Assembly: GCF_900100085.1 (NCBI RefSeq)
Contig: NZ_FNEJ01000025.1
Location: 18,692-82,691 of the forward strand
Source of the DNA: Salipiger marinus
Lineage (GTDB): Bacteria; Pseudomonadota; Alphaproteobacteria; Rhodobacterales; Rhodobacteraceae
Direction of reading: 5' to 3'
DNA length: 64,000 bases
Shown: piece after piece, positions 18,201 through 26,815 of the stretch
Numbering within the stretch: the first letter of the stretch is position 1
How the letters are laid out: every line of letters starts with the position of its first letter
Translations under genes and position numbers: made by a program
Notes under the pieces: model-generated
Seen by the model: the letters and a program-made list of their open reading frames with translations, nothing else
Database searches by the model: none
Told to the model about the DNA's origin: nothing

Positions 18201-19045
18201 ATTACACCGCCGCCCATGCCACCTATCCGCTGAAATGTATGCTGACACCGGCGGTGCGGGGCAATGCGGGCTGTTACCGGCCCTTTACGGTGACGGCGCC
18301 GGAGGGGTCGATCCTGAACCCGAAACGTCCGGCGGCGGTGAACCTGCGCACGCGCACCGGCTGGTATATCGCGCCCAACATCTTCAAGGCGCTGGCGGGG
18401 GCGTCCCCCGGCGCGGTGCAGTCGCATACCGGCCTGCCGACCGTGGCCAATGTCTATGGCACCGACGGGCAGGGGCGGCTTTATTCCGACATGCTGTTTT
18501 CGGGCGGCGGGCAGGGGGCTTCGGCGCGGGGCGACGGGGTGTCGGCGCTGCTATGGCCGACCTCTGCTGCCAATACCTCCATCGAGCTGATGGAAAGCCG
18601 CGCGCCGGTGCTGGTGCTGGAAAAGGTCTATGCCCCCGACAGCGGCGGGCCGGGTCAGTTCCGGGGCGGTCTGGGCCAGCGCGTGCGCTTCCGCAAGATC
18701 GCGGAGGACGGGCTGGAAATGCTGGTTTCCTGTTACCCCGAGGGCGTCAACAACCCCATAGAGGGGCTGTTCGGCGGCAAGCCGGGCGGGGCCGCCTCTG
18801 GCCGCATCCTTGACCCTGAGGGGCAGGTGACGCGCGACGTGGGCACCGGCGATCTGCTGAGCATCACCGGCACCGACCAGATCGTCGAGATCGTGCTGGC
18901 GGGTGGTGCGGGCTATGGCCCGGCCTCCGACCGGGATCCGGCGGCGGTGTCGCGGGATCTGGCGCTTGGCTACATCACGCCCGACCACGCCCGCAGCGAA
19001 TACGGGACCGCCGCCAAGCTGGCGGAAGAGGCCCCGGTGAAATGA
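15212..19045 (+). CDS. Fused hydantoinase/oxoprolinase (HyuA-HyuB)
   Basis: ATP-dependent hydrolase of cyclic amides such as hydantoins or 5-oxoproline; 1277 residues. Residues 1-690 are the HyuA half, with ASKHA-type phosphate loops VGFDIGGTFTDFVL and SFDMGGTTAKACM, and ESGPAGGG. Residues about 715-1270 are the HyuB half (PIGLEIMWSRLVNVVEEM, ITNDPWLCAGHL, GHVSDIGGTKDS, SGGPGQFRGGLGQR). The A and B subunits are often separate genes; here they are joined as in eukaryotic-type 5-oxoprolinases. It overlaps the IclR gene and leads into a peptide-type ABC importer, so the operon likely imports and opens a cyclic amide. Substrate unknown. Confidence 0.92.
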   Translation: MTSASSRWRVGFDIGGTFTDFVLYDGQNAQVALHKRLTTPHDPSEAALLGLRELLEMNGITHADVSEIVHGTTLVTNAVIERKGAPVGLITTEGFRDILEMGTEQRYDIYDLFVTFPEPLVRRDMRLDVPERVDAEGRVLTPLDEAAVLRAAGELVAQGVEAIAIAFLHSYINPAHEQRAAELIRAEYPQVAVSLSSAVVAEMGEYERVVTTAANAFVQPLMVRYLTKLEGALTEAGFAGALRLMHSAGGLVSLETARDFPIRLLESGPAGGGLATALFGKAAGLEDVISFDMGGTTAKACMIENGRAEVAPMMEAARVHRFTKGSGLPIKAPVIEMIEIGAGGGSIAAIDEVGLLKVGPQSAGSDPGPACYGMGGLQPTVTDANLVLGYYDPGFFLGGRMALDLDAARAAVGRVAEPLGLGIEEAALGIHKVVVESMASAARVHLVERGKDPRQYAMVGFGGAGPAHAVDVARAMGIGSVLIPPASGAASALGFLAAPLSHEDVRSRRMELAPGFDADALNGILEGLEAEGRHHLTRAGVDPQALVVERTADMRLVGQMHEITVALPEGALSEANLDEIRARFVAAYSARFAAPFEGARIEAVNFRTRVSGPVPDLALTGAAGGGDAAAQIKSTRLCHFAEGAYETPVYDRYALRPGDTITGPAIIEERESTTVVGPADTVEIDASLTLCVRVGALPEAAALVTADMSRAQAVARIEADPIGLEIMWSRLVNVVEEMWLTVCRTAFSLVIAESQDFACELLDAEGETLAHSPRAMPVFNLTLPRAVKALLARYPAETLKPGDVLITNDPWLCAGHLFDIAIVTPAFRDGKLVGLMGTVGHVSDIGGTKDSLRAREIYEEGLQIPPMKLCDAGVWNDSLIELIRENVRNGDQVLGDIFSFVAANDLGAGRLLSFMSDYGMEDLGALAEVVQGRSERAMRAAIAAIPDGEYRSVITNNPLGEVLSYPVLVTVAGDSLSVDFDGAPPQLPQGGLNSTLNYTAAHATYPLKCMLTPAVRGNAGCYRPFTVTAPEGSILNPKRPAAVNLRTRTGWYIAPNIFKALAGASPGAVQSHTGLPTVANVYGTDGQGRLYSDMLFSGGGQGASARGDGVSALLWPTSAANTSIELMESRAPVLVLEKVYAPDSGGPGQFRGGLGQRVRFRKIAEDGLEMLVSCYPEGVNNPIEGLFGGKPGGAASGRILDPEGQVTRDVGTGDLLSITGTDQIVEIVLAGGAGYGPASDRDPAAVSRDLALGYITPDHARSEYGTAAKLAEEAPVK

Positions 19046-19101
19046 CCCAAAGAAGGGGGCGCAAAGCCCCCCGATCCTTCCCCCGACATGGAGTGAGACA
19101 C

Positions 19102-20670
19102 GTGACCCACGCCTTCAACATCTCTCGCCGCGGCCTGCTGGCCATGGCCGGTGCCGGCCTTGCCAGCGCCACGCTGCCTGCCGCGCTGTTCGCGCAGCAG
19201 GGGCGCAACATCCTGATCATCGCCTCCGGTCAGGACATCCCCAATTTCGACCCGCATGTGGCCTCGGGCTATTCGGCGTCCTTCCTGATGCGCAACGTCT
19301 ATGACCCGCTGGTGCGGGTCGCGGGCGAAAGCGCGGAGCCGGTGCCGGGTCTGGCGCAGAGCTGGGAAAATTCCGAAGATGGTCTGGTCTGGACCTTCCA
19401 GCTGAACCCCGACGCGGTGTTCCATTCCGGCGCCCCGGTGACCGCCGCCGATGTGGTCTATTCCTTTGAACGGGCGCTGCGGCTGGCCAAGGGCAACAGC
19501 TGGATGATCCGGGGCATCGTGCAGCCGGGCCAGATCGAGGCGGTGGACGATCACACCGTGCGCTTCACGCTGGATGCGCCTTTTGCCGCCTTCCTTGCGG
19601 TGATGCCGTGGATCTTTGTCGCCGAGCAGGCGCAGGTGGAGGCCAATCTGGGCGAGGATGACGGCCAGACTTGGCTGATGTCCAATGAGGCCGGGTCCGG
19701 GCCGTTCACCGTTGAACGGTTTCAGGTCGGCACGATGTATTACCTTGCCCGTGCCGAAAACGCATGGCAGCCCGAGGGCGGCAATCTGGACGGGGTGATC
19801 TGGCAGATCGTGCGCGAAACCGCCACGCAGCGGCTGATGCTGCAGCGCGGCGAGGCGCATGTGGCGGTGGATCTGACCTCGGAGGACATGGACGCGCTGG
19901 AAGGCGCGCCGGGGGTGGTCCGGGTGATCGAGCCGGAATACCGCACCTTCTCCATCAAGATGAACACCGCGCAGGGGCCGATGGCCGATGTGAACCTGCG
20001 CCGCGCGATCAGCCACGCGGTGGATTACGAGGCCATTCTGGCCTCGGCGGGCTATGCCGAACTGATGACCGGGCCGCTGCCCAATGGTATTTTCGGCTTT
20101 GACCCCGATCTGGACGTGCCGCGTCAGGATCTGGACAAGGCGCGCGAATATCTGGCGCAGACCGAATGGGCCGAGGGCGGCCTGACGCTGCGCATGGTGC
20201 ATGTGTCCGGGCTGGAACAGCAGCGGCGCTGGTCGCTGATCCTGCTGGACAACCTGCGGGCGCTGAACATCGGGCTGGAGATCCAGCCGCTGAACTGGCC
20301 GGACATGGTGGCGGCCTGCGCTTCGCCCGAAACCTTCCCGGATCTGTTCCCGGTCTATCAGACCGCGAATTACGGCGACCCGGACAACATCGCCTATGCC
20401 GCCTATCACAGCTCGCGCAATGGCGGCTGGTCGAATGCGGTCTATGCCAATCCCGAGGTCGACGCGCTGATCGAGGCGGGCCGGGTGGAAACCGATCCCG
20501 AGAAGCGCGCCGCGATCTATCTGGAGTTCCAGAAGGCCGTGGTCGCCGATGCGCCCGACATCTTCGGCGTGCTGGAAAACCGCAAGCTGGGCCTGCGCGA
20601 GGCGGTGCAGGGTTATCGGTTCACGCCGGTTGCCTCCAACGCCATCGAGGCTTGGCCGCTGTCATTGTGA
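19102..20670 (+). CDS. ABC importer substrate-binding protein (SBP_bac_5, peptide/opine type)
   Basis: Periplasmic binding protein of a DppA/OppA-like importer; about 522 residues. From GTG at 19102 (GGAG about 8 bp upstream) the N-terminus has a twin-arginine-like signal, SRRGLLAMAGAGL, followed by LFAQQ, so export may use Tat. SBP_bac_5 features include ANFDPH-like start of the mature domain (NFDPHVASGYSA), PGLAQSWENSEDGLVWTFQL and FHSGAPVTAADVVYSFERAL. An in-frame ATG at 19042 would bury the signal behind 20 basic residues and is unlikely. A strong hairpin separates it from the permease genes. Confidence 0.92.
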   Translation: MTHAFNISRRGLLAMAGAGLASATLPAALFAQQGRNILIIASGQDIPNFDPHVASGYSASFLMRNVYDPLVRVAGESAEPVPGLAQSWENSEDGLVWTFQLNPDAVFHSGAPVTAADVVYSFERALRLAKGNSWMIRGIVQPGQIEAVDDHTVRFTLDAPFAAFLAVMPWIFVAEQAQVEANLGEDDGQTWLMSNEAGSGPFTVERFQVGTMYYLARAENAWQPEGGNLDGVIWQIVRETATQRLMLQRGEAHVAVDLTSEDMDALEGAPGVVRVIEPEYRTFSIKMNTAQGPMADVNLRRAISHAVDYEAILASAGYAELMTGPLPNGIFGFDPDLDVPRQDLDKAREYLAQTEWAEGGLTLRMVHVSGLEQQRRWSLILLDNLRALNIGLEIQPLNWPDMVAACASPETFPDLFPVYQTANYGDPDNIAYAAYHSSRNGGWSNAVYANPEVDALIEAGRVETDPEKRAAIYLEFQKAVVADAPDIFGVLENRKLGLREAVQGYRFTPVASNAIEAWPLSL

Positions 20671-20723
20671 CACCCGACAGGCAGGGGGGCGAGGTTGCTC
20701 CCTGACGGACCACCCCTGCCGCG

Positions 20724-20755
20724 TCTCCGCCCGCTCTGTCCAGGGCGGGCGGAGA
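20724..20755 (+). terminator. Intra-operon hairpin between binding-protein and permease genes
   Basis: TCTCCGCCCGC and GCGGGCGGAGA form an 11-bp stem with a 10-base loop, without a clean T-tract. Hairpins here usually stabilise the upstream binding-protein mRNA or attenuate the downstream permeases, giving excess binding protein. Confidence 0.65.
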
Positions 20756-20789
20756 TTGTATTCCTTGCGCCGCAAGCGACGGAGGCCCC

Positions 20790-21797
20790 ATGATCACGTT
20801 CATCCTCAGACGGCTCTTGATGCTGGTGCCGGTCCTTGTCGGGCTGACGGTCATCATGTTTGCCATCGCCCGCCTGCTGCCCGGCGATCCGGTGGGGCTG
20901 GCCGCCGGTCCCAATGCCACCGCCGCCGAACGCGCGGCGCTGGCGGCGGAGTTCGGGCTGGACCGCCCGGTCTGGGAGCAATACGGCACCTATGTCGCGG
21001 GGCTGGTGCAGGGGGATTTCGCCACGTCGCTGCTGACCCGGCGCCCGGTGGCCGCCGATCTGGCCGCCTATCTGCCCGCCACGCTGGAACTGGTGCTGGC
21101 CGCCATGCTGCTGGCGGTGGGGCTGGGCATTCCGCTGGGGCTGCTGACCGCGCTCTGGCGCAACCGATGGCCGGATTACCTGTCGCAGGTGCTGGCGATC
21201 GGGGCGATTTCCATGCCGCGCTTTTTCCTTGGGCTGCTGCTGCAGCTCTGTTTCGCCATGTGGCTGAACTGGCTGCCGCTGGCGGGACGGCTGCCGATCA
21301 TCGTGTTTCCGCCTGATCCCATCACCGGCTTCATCACGATTGACGCCGCGCTGACCGGGCAATGGGACGTGCTGCGCACCGCGCTGCTGCATCTGCTGAT
21401 GCCTGCGCTGGCGCTGTCGCTGAGCCCGCTTGCCACCATCATGCGGATGATGCGGTCGTCCACCATCGAGGTGATGGGGCAGGATTACGTGATGACCGCC
21501 CGCGCGCTTGGCCTGCCGCGCCATCTGATCCTGACCCGCACCATCGCGCGCAACGCGGTGTCGGCCACGCTGACCGTGATCGGGCTTTATTTCGGCTGGC
21601 TGCTGGGGGGCACGGTGCTGGTGGAAACGGTGTTCGACTGGCCGGGTCTGGGGCTTTACGCCACCAAGGCGATCCTGTCGCAGGACATGATGCCGGTGAT
21701 CGGGGTCGCGCTGGTCATCGGGCTGCTGTTCGTCTTCGCCAATCTGCTGATCGACCTTGCCTATGGGCTGATCAATCCGAAGGTCCGTTATTCATGA
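20790..21797 (+). CDS. ABC importer permease, DppB type
   Basis: Inner-membrane permease of 335 residues with about six membrane spans. The start MITFILRRLLMLVPVLVGLTVIMF is the standard DppB/OppB N-terminus. RLLPGDP follows, and the cytoplasmic EAA-like loop (DYVMTARALGLPRHLILTRTIARNA) contacts the ATPases. The C-terminus NLLIDLAYGLINPKVRYS is also typical. It overlaps the next permease by 4 bp. Confidence 0.94.
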   Translation: MITFILRRLLMLVPVLVGLTVIMFAIARLLPGDPVGLAAGPNATAAERAALAAEFGLDRPVWEQYGTYVAGLVQGDFATSLLTRRPVAADLAAYLPATLELVLAAMLLAVGLGIPLGLLTALWRNRWPDYLSQVLAIGAISMPRFFLGLLLQLCFAMWLNWLPLAGRLPIIVFPPDPITGFITIDAALTGQWDVLRTALLHLLMPALALSLSPLATIMRMMRSSTIEVMGQDYVMTARALGLPRHLILTRTIARNAVSATLTVIGLYFGWLLGGTVLVETVFDWPGLGLYATKAILSQDMMPVIGVALVIGLLFVFANLLIDLAYGLINPKVRYS

Positions 21798-22672
21798 CCG
21801 ACGCCGTGTCCGTTCCCCCGCGCCCCGACCGTCTGGCCCGTGCGCTGTTCCGGTTCCGCCAGAGCCGCCTGTCGGTGATCGGCGCCGTGATGGTGGCGGT
21901 GGTGCTGCTGCTGGCAGTGTTCGGCCCGATGATCGCGCCCTATCCGCAGGACATCGCGGGCGCCGTGTCCACCGCCGAGCGGTTCCAGCCGCCGTCGCTG
22001 GCGCATCCCTTGGGCACCAACGAGCTGGGGCAGGACGTGCTGAGCCTGACCTTGGGCGGCACCCGCGTGTCGGTGCTGGCGGGGTTCGGCGTGGTGCTGA
22101 TCGGCGCCGCCATCGGCACGCTGGTCGGCGCCGTTGCGGGCTATGTCGGCGGCTGGACCGACGAGGCGCTGATGCGGCTCACTGACCTGACGCTGACCAT
22201 TCCGGGGCTGATCCTTGCCATGGCGATTGCCGCAGCCCTTGGGCCGGGGTTCCAGAACATGGTTCTGGCCATCTCGCTCAGCTGGTGGCCCGGCTATGCG
22301 CGGCTGGTGCGCGGCGAGGTGCTGGCCGCCCGCGAGGAGGTCTATGTCACCGCCGCGCGCGCGCTTGGCGCGGGGCCGGGACGCATCCTGTTCCGGCATG
22401 TGCTGCCCAACTGCGTGTCGCCGATCATCGTGAAGATGTCGCTGGACATGGGCTTTGCCATCCTGACCGTCGCGGGGCTGGGCTTTATCGGCATCGGGGT
22501 GCGCCCGCCCACGCCGGAATGGGGCACGCTGCTGTCGACCTCGCGCGCCTATATGCCGGATTACTGGTGGACCGCGATGGGGCCCGGGCTGGCCATGTTC
22601 ATCGCCGTCTTTGGCTTCAACCTGCTGGGCGACGGGCTGCGCGACAGTCTTGATCCGAAAGGACGCCGCTGA
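21794..22672 (+). CDS. ABC importer permease, DppC type
   Basis: Second inner-membrane permease, 292 residues. An N-terminal amphipathic stretch with RFRQSRLSVIGAVMVAVVLLLAVFGP, then HPLGTNELGQDVLS and the EAA loop region VYVTAARALGAGPGRILFRHVLPN match DppC/OppC. The end, FNLLGDGLRDSLDPKGRR, is the family signature. The ATG is inside the stop of the preceding permease gene (ATGA), and its own stop overlaps the first ATPase start, so four transport genes are tightly coupled. Confidence 0.94.
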   Translation: MTDAVSVPPRPDRLARALFRFRQSRLSVIGAVMVAVVLLLAVFGPMIAPYPQDIAGAVSTAERFQPPSLAHPLGTNELGQDVLSLTLGGTRVSVLAGFGVVLIGAAIGTLVGAVAGYVGGWTDEALMRLTDLTLTIPGLILAMAIAAALGPGFQNMVLAISLSWWPGYARLVRGEVLAAREEVYVTAARALGAGPGRILFRHVLPNCVSPIIVKMSLDMGFAILTVAGLGFIGIGVRPPTPEWGTLLSTSRAYMPDYWWTAMGPGLAMFIAVFGFNLLGDGLRDSLDPKGRR

Positions 22673-23691
22673 TGACCGTTCCTCTGCTGGACATCCGCAA
22701 CCTGCATCTGGCCATGCGCAGCTTCGAGGGCGAGGCGCATGTGCTGAACGGGGTGGAGCTCTGCGTGAACCGGGGCGAGATCTGGGGGCTGGTGGGCGAG
22801 TCGGGCTGCGGCAAGTCGCTGACCGGGCTCAGCATCTCGCGGCTGCTGCCGGAGCCGCCCGCGCGCTATATCTCGGCCGAGATCACGCTGGAGGGGCGCG
22901 ACCTGCGCGCGCTGAGCCCGCGCGAGATGCAGGCGCTGCGCGGCAAGCGCATCGGCATGATCTTTCAGGATCCAACCACCAACCTTAACCCCACCGCGCG
23001 GATCGGCACGCAGCTGGTGGATGTGGCGCTGGCCGCCGCGCGGCATGATCCCACGATCCTGCCGCCCGCGCGCAGCCGCAGGGCCGGGGCGCGCGCGCTG
23101 GCGCTGGACATGATGCGGCAGGTGGGCATTCCGGACCCCGAGGCGCGGATGATGAGCTATCCGCATGAATTTTCCGGCGGGATGCGGCAGCGGGTGCTGA
23201 TCGCCATGGCGCTGATCGGGCGGCCTGACCTGCTGATCGCGGACGAGCCGACCACCGCGCTCGACGTCAGCGTGCAGGCGCAGATCCTGACCCTGCTCAA
23301 GGCCATGGTGGCGGAGCATGATCTGGGCGTCATCCTCATCACCCATAATCTGGGGGTGGTGGCGCAGACCTGCAGCCATGTGGCGGTGATGTATGCGGGC
23401 AATGTGGTGGAACGCGGGCCGGTGCGGCAGGTGATCGAACGCCCGGCGCATCCCTATACCCGCGCGCTGATGGCGGCGATCCCCACCCGCGACACGCCGC
23501 GCGGCGGCCTGCAGGGGCTGGAGGGCACGGTGCCCGACCTGATCCAGCCGCCCCCCGGCTGCCGCTTCGCGCCGCGCTGCACCCGCGCGACCGAGGCCTG
23601 CCGCGCGGCGGTGCCGCCGCTGACCTCGCAGGGACCGGGGCACGAGGTTGCCTGCCTGCACCCGGTGACGGAGGATGCCCCCCATGTCTGA
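22672..23691 (+). CDS. ABC importer ATPase, DppD type
   Basis: Nucleotide-binding subunit of the peptide-type importer; 339 residues. Walker [13 protein letters not shown]-loop [11 protein letters not shown], signature [15 protein letters not shown], Walker [13 protein letters not shown] and the switch histidine ILITHNLG are visible. The C-terminal oligopeptide-transporter extension ([15 protein letters not shown]) has the cysteine cluster that binds an Fe-S centre in related DppD proteins. It pairs with the DppF-type protein downstream. Confidence 0.95.
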   Translation: MTVPLLDIRNLHLAMRSFEGEAHVLNGVELCVNRGEIWGLVGESGCGKSLTGLSISRLLPEPPARYISAEITLEGRDLRALSPREMQALRGKRIGMIFQDPTTNLNPTARIGTQLVDVALAAARHDPTILPPARSRRAGARALALDMMRQVGIPDPEARMMSYPHEFSGGMRQRVLIAMALIGRPDLLIADEPTTALDVSVQAQILTLLKAMVAEHDLGVILITHNLGVVAQTCSHVAVMYAGNVVERGPVRQVIERPAHPYTRALMAAIPTRDTPRGGLQGLEGTVPDLIQPPPGCRFAPRCTRATEACRAAVPPLTSQGPGHEVACLHPVTEDAPHV

Positions 23692-24499
23692 AAGCACATC
23701 TGATCCGATCCTGCGCATCGAGAACGTGACCAAGACCTATGCCGGGCGCAGCGGCCTGTTTGGCCGCGCGGCCCCGGTGCAGGCGCTGAAAGGCGTGTCG
23801 CTGGACGTCACGCGCGGGCAGAGCTTTGGGCTTGTGGGGGAATCGGGGTCGGGCAAGACCACGCTGACCCGGTCGATCCTGCGGCTGGAAGAGCCTACCT
23901 CGGGGCGGATCCTGTTCGAAGGGCAGGACATGGCGAAGCTGTCGGCCAAGGCGCTGCGTGCGCTCCGGGCGCGGGTGCAGATCGTGTTTCAGGATCCCTA
24001 TGCCTCGCTCAATCCCCGGATGAGCGTGGGGCAGATCGTCACCGAACCGATGGCGATTCACCACGATCTGCTGCGGCTGAGCGCGGCGCAGCAGCGCGAG
24101 CGCGCGGCGGAACTGCTGACGCTGGTGGGGCTGGGGCCGCAGCATCTGGGCCGCCATCCGCATGAATTTTCCGGTGGCCAGCGCCAGCGCATCGGCATCG
24201 CCCGCGCGCTGGCCTCGGGCCCGGATCTGCTGCTGCTGGACGAGCCGACCTCGGCGCTGGACGTGTCGGTGCAGGCGCAGGTGTTGAACCTGCTGATCGA
24301 ATTGCAGGACCGGCTGGGGCTGACCTATTTCTTCATCAGCCATGATCTGGCGGTGGTGCGTTACCTCTGCGACCGGGTGGCGCTGATCCATCATGGATCG
24401 CTGGTGGAGGAAGGCCCGACCGACCGTATCTTCGACGCGCCGCAGACCGACTATGCCCGGATGCTGATCGGGGCCGCGCCGGAACTGCGGGTGCCCTAG
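23684..24499 (+). CDS. ABC importer ATPase, DppF type
   Basis: Second nucleotide-binding subunit; 271 residues from the ATG at 23684, which has GGAGG 9 bp upstream (the in-frame ATG at 23675 sits directly on that site). Walker [25 protein letters not shown], signature [15 protein letters not shown] and Walker B LLLLDEPTSALD are intact. It is shorter at the C-terminus than many DppF proteins. It is the last gene of the operon and ends in a palindrome shared with the convergent amidase gene. Confidence 0.94.
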   Translation: MSESTSDPILRIENVTKTYAGRSGLFGRAAPVQALKGVSLDVTRGQSFGLVGESGSGKTTLTRSILRLEEPTSGRILFEGQDMAKLSAKALRALRARVQIVFQDPYASLNPRMSVGQIVTEPMAIHHDLLRLSAAQQRERAAELLTLVGLGPQHLGRHPHEFSGGQRQRIGIARALASGPDLLLLDEPTSALDVSVQAQVLNLLIELQDRLGLTYFFISHDLAVVRYLCDRVALIHHGSLVEEGPTDRIFDAPQTDYARMLIGAAPELRVP

Positions 24500-24521
24500 A
24501 CCCGGCGTCCTACGCCGGGTC
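24499..24521. terminator. Hairpin between two convergent ABC operons, containing the amidase stop
   Basis: GACCCGGCG and CGCCGGGTC form a 9-bp stem around TCCTA. The last base of the dppF-type stop opens the stem, and the reverse-strand TAG of the amidase gene (24510-24512) lies in the loop. There is no T-tract, so it is a hairpin barrier rather than a textbook intrinsic terminator. Confidence 0.6.
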
Positions 24522-25907
24522 GACCACCTGCGGAATGCCGAAGCCGCGTTCCAGCACCTCTCCCGCGTCGAGCGCGTGATCCTCGCGCCAGGGCGGGGCG
24601 ACCAGCTGCACGCCCGAGGGGATGCCGTTTTCCACGCCCGAGCTGACCGCCAGCGCGGGCAGGCCCAGAAGCGGGATCGCCACCTGCGGCAGCTGCGCCT
24701 GCCAGAGCCGCGCGATGGCCTCGGGGCCGTCCAGATCCTCGTCCTGACGGAAGGGCAGTTCGGCGCAGACCGGCATCAGCACCAGCGGCGTGTCGGCCAG
24801 AAAGGCGCGCCATGCCCGGATCAGCCCCGACCGGCGCAGCAGCGCATGGCTGAGCGCCGCGCTGTCCCAGCGGGCGGCACGGTCGGCGTAGAAATTCAGC
24901 AGCGCGAGCGCGCCCGCGTCGCCTTCCAGCTGCGCCGCCGCCAGTTTTTCGGCATGGCCATCGGCCAGCCAGAGGTCGATCTGCAGATCGAACGCTTCGC
25001 GCAGGTCGGGCAGGCTGTCAGGTTCTTCGACCTGCCAGCCGTCGCGGCGCAGCAGGTCGGCGGCGCGGTCGAGATCGGCAAGGATGCGGGGATCAGGCTC
25101 TATCCCGCCGGGGCGGCGGACCAGCGCCACGCGGCGGGGCAGGGCGGGGCCGGAAAGCGGGGCAGGGGTGCTGAGCGGATCCTCTGGCGCGTAACCGGAC
25201 ATGGCGGCCAGCCCCAGCCGCAGGTCATCGACCCGGCGCGCCAGCGGGCCCGCCACCGCCATCAGCTGCGGGCCGATGGGGCGGTCGCCGCCCGACTGGT
25301 TGAAGGCGGGCACCCGTCCGGGCGTGGGCCGCAGCCCCTGCACCCCGCAGGCATAGGCGGGATAACGGATGGATCCGGCGATGTCGGTGCCATGGGCGAT
25401 ATGGCCCAGCCCCGCCGCCGTGGCCGAGCCCGCGCCGCCGGACGATCCGCCCGGGGTCAGCGCGGCGTTGTGCGGATTGACCGTGGTGCCGTGCTGCGCA
25501 TTGGAACTGAACCAGCGGTAGGAAAAGGCGGGGCAGTTGGTGCGCCCCACGACGATGGCACCTTCGGCGCGCATGTGGCGCAGGAAGGGGCTGTCGCTGG
25601 TGGCGATCAGGTCGCGGGCCAGCGTGGTGCCGTTGGTGGTGGCATAGCCTGTCTGGTCGGCGATCACCTTGATGGTGACGGGCACGCCCGCCAGCGCGCC
25701 CGGCTGGTCCCCGGCCCGGATGCGGGCATCCAGCGCCTCGGCTTCGGCCAGCGCGTCGGAGCTGCAATCCTGCACGATGGCGTTGAGCGCGGGGTTGACG
25801 CGGGCGATGCGGTCCAGTGTGGCGGCGGTGACCTCGGGCGCGCGCAGGGTGCCGCTGCGGATGGCCTCTGCCAGATCGCGGACGGAGAGGCTGTTGGGAT
25901 CGGTCAT
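24510..25907 (-). CDS. Amidase-signature family hydrolase
   Basis: Cytosolic amide hydrolase of 465 residues. The Ser-cisSer-Lys triad is visible: lysine in VPVTIKVIADQ, the glycine/serine motif TPGGSSGGAGSA, and the nucleophile serine in HGTDIAGSIRYPA. The C-terminal GIPSGVQLVAPPWRED is typical of the family. It is the most downstream gene of a minus-strand operon with a dehydrogenase and a peptide-type importer, so it probably deacylates or deamidates the imported compound. It overlaps the dehydrogenase gene by 4 bp. Substrate unknown. Confidence 0.9.
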   Translation of the reverse strand: MTDPNSLSVRDLAEAIRSGTLRAPEVTAATLDRIARVNPALNAIVQDCSSDALAEAEALDARIRAGDQPGALAGVPVTIKVIADQTGYATTNGTTLARDLIATSDSPFLRHMRAEGAIVVGRTNCPAFSYRWFSSNAQHGTTVNPHNAALTPGGSSGGAGSATAAGLGHIAHGTDIAGSIRYPAYACGVQGLRPTPGRVPAFNQSGGDRPIGPQLMAVAGPLARRVDDLRLGLAAMSGYAPEDPLSTPAPLSGPALPRRVALVRRPGGIEPDPRILADLDRAADLLRRDGWQVEEPDSLPDLREAFDLQIDLWLADGHAEKLAAAQLEGDAGALALLNFYADRAARWDSAALSHALLRRSGLIRAWRAFLADTPLVLMPVCAELPFRQDEDLDGPEAIARLWQAQLPQVAIPLLGLPALAVSSGVENGIPSGVQLVAPPWREDHALDAGEVLERGFGIPQVVDPA

Positions 25908-26815
25908 GAGGCGTCTTTCAGGGGCAGGCTGCGGAGCCGGTCGCGGATGGAGCGCACGAGCCGCACCCGTTCGGGGATGCTGGCCACATGCGGGGTGATG
26001 AGGATGCGCGGATGCGTCCAGAGCGGATGATCGGGCGGCAGCGGTTCGGTTTCGAACACGTCGAGCGAGGCGCCCGAGATATGGCCCGCATCGATGGCGG
26101 CGAGCAGGTCCGCCTCCACCACCTGTCCGCCCCGGCCCATATGGATCAGGGCGGCGCCCTGCGGCAGGCGGTTCAGGAAGCTGCGGTCGATCAGGCCGCG
26201 CGTGTCTTCTGTCAGGGGCAGCACGTTGATCAGGATGTCGATCTGCGGCAGCGCCGCGTCAAGCTCCGCCGTGGTGATGTGGCTGACGCCGGGTTCGGGC
26301 AGATCGGGCAGGCGGCGCGCGATGCCCACCACCGGATAGCCCAAGGCCACCAGCCCGCGCGCGATGGCGCGGCCCATATGGCCAAAGCCCAGCACCGCCA
26401 CCCGGCGATGCGTGGGCGAGAGGCCGGTGAGGGTGCGCCGCCATTCGCCGCGCGGCTGCTGCGCAAGATAGGTCGGCATGTCGCGATGGTGCCAGTGGAC
26501 GTGAAAGGCGGCGTAACCGGCCATCTGCAGCGCCTGATCGGCGTCTTCGACCCGGAACACCGGCACATGGGCGGGCCGCGACGGGCAGGCCATGATCGCA
26601 TCCACCCCGGCCCCCGCCGAAAAGATCGCGCGCAGGTTGGTCATGCCGGTGAAGCCATCGTCGGGCGGGCGGAAGGTGAAGACAAACTCCACCTCGGCGG
26701 GATCGGTGCCGTGCTGCGGGCCGCGCAGGTCCAGATCCGGCGCCTCCTCGGCGAAGATGCCGTGGTAAAGCTGGTGCAGATCCAGCGGCGGCAGCGACAG
26801 GGCAAGGCCGATCAT
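25904..26815 (-). CDS. D-2-hydroxyacid dehydrogenase (glyoxylate/hydroxypyruvate reductase A type)
   Basis: NAD(P)H-dependent reductase of 2-keto acids; 303 residues, as in GhrA-type enzymes. The Rossmann motif is VLGFGHMGRAIARGLVALG; catalytic arginine is in NVLPLTEDTRGLI, and the catalytic histidine in ITPHVASIPER. IHMGRGGQVVEADLL and GASLDVFETEPLPPDHPLW are conserved. It overlaps both neighbours by 4 bp, between the amidase and the ABC ATPase, so it probably handles a 2-oxo acid released by the operon's hydrolase. It is assigned to the GhrA branch because of its length and the missing long N-terminal catalytic domain. Confidence 0.88.
   Translation of the reverse strand: MIGLALSLPPLDLHQLYHGIFAEEAPDLDLRGPQHGTDPAEVEFVFTFRPPDDGFTGMTNLRAIFSAGAGVDAIMACPSRPAHVPVFRVEDADQALQMAGYAAFHVHWHHRDMPTYLAQQPRGEWRRTLTGLSPTHRRVAVLGFGHMGRAIARGLVALGYPVVGIARRLPDLPEPGVSHITTAELDAALPQIDILINVLPLTEDTRGLIDRSFLNRLPQGAALIHMGRGGQVVEADLLAAIDAGHISGASLDVFETEPLPPDHPLWTHPRILITPHVASIPERVRLVRSIRDRLRSLPLKDAS

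Noticed and set aside
15077..18427. Open frame of over 1100 codons on the minus strand
   Set aside because: It lies wholly antisense to the fused hydantoinase gene, is His/Arg/Gln-rich and has no motifs; it is a mirror frame caused by GC-biased codons.
19042..19101. Earlier ATG for the first binding protein
   Set aside because: It would put 20 basic residues before the twin-arginine-like signal; GTG at 19102 has GGAG at proper spacing.
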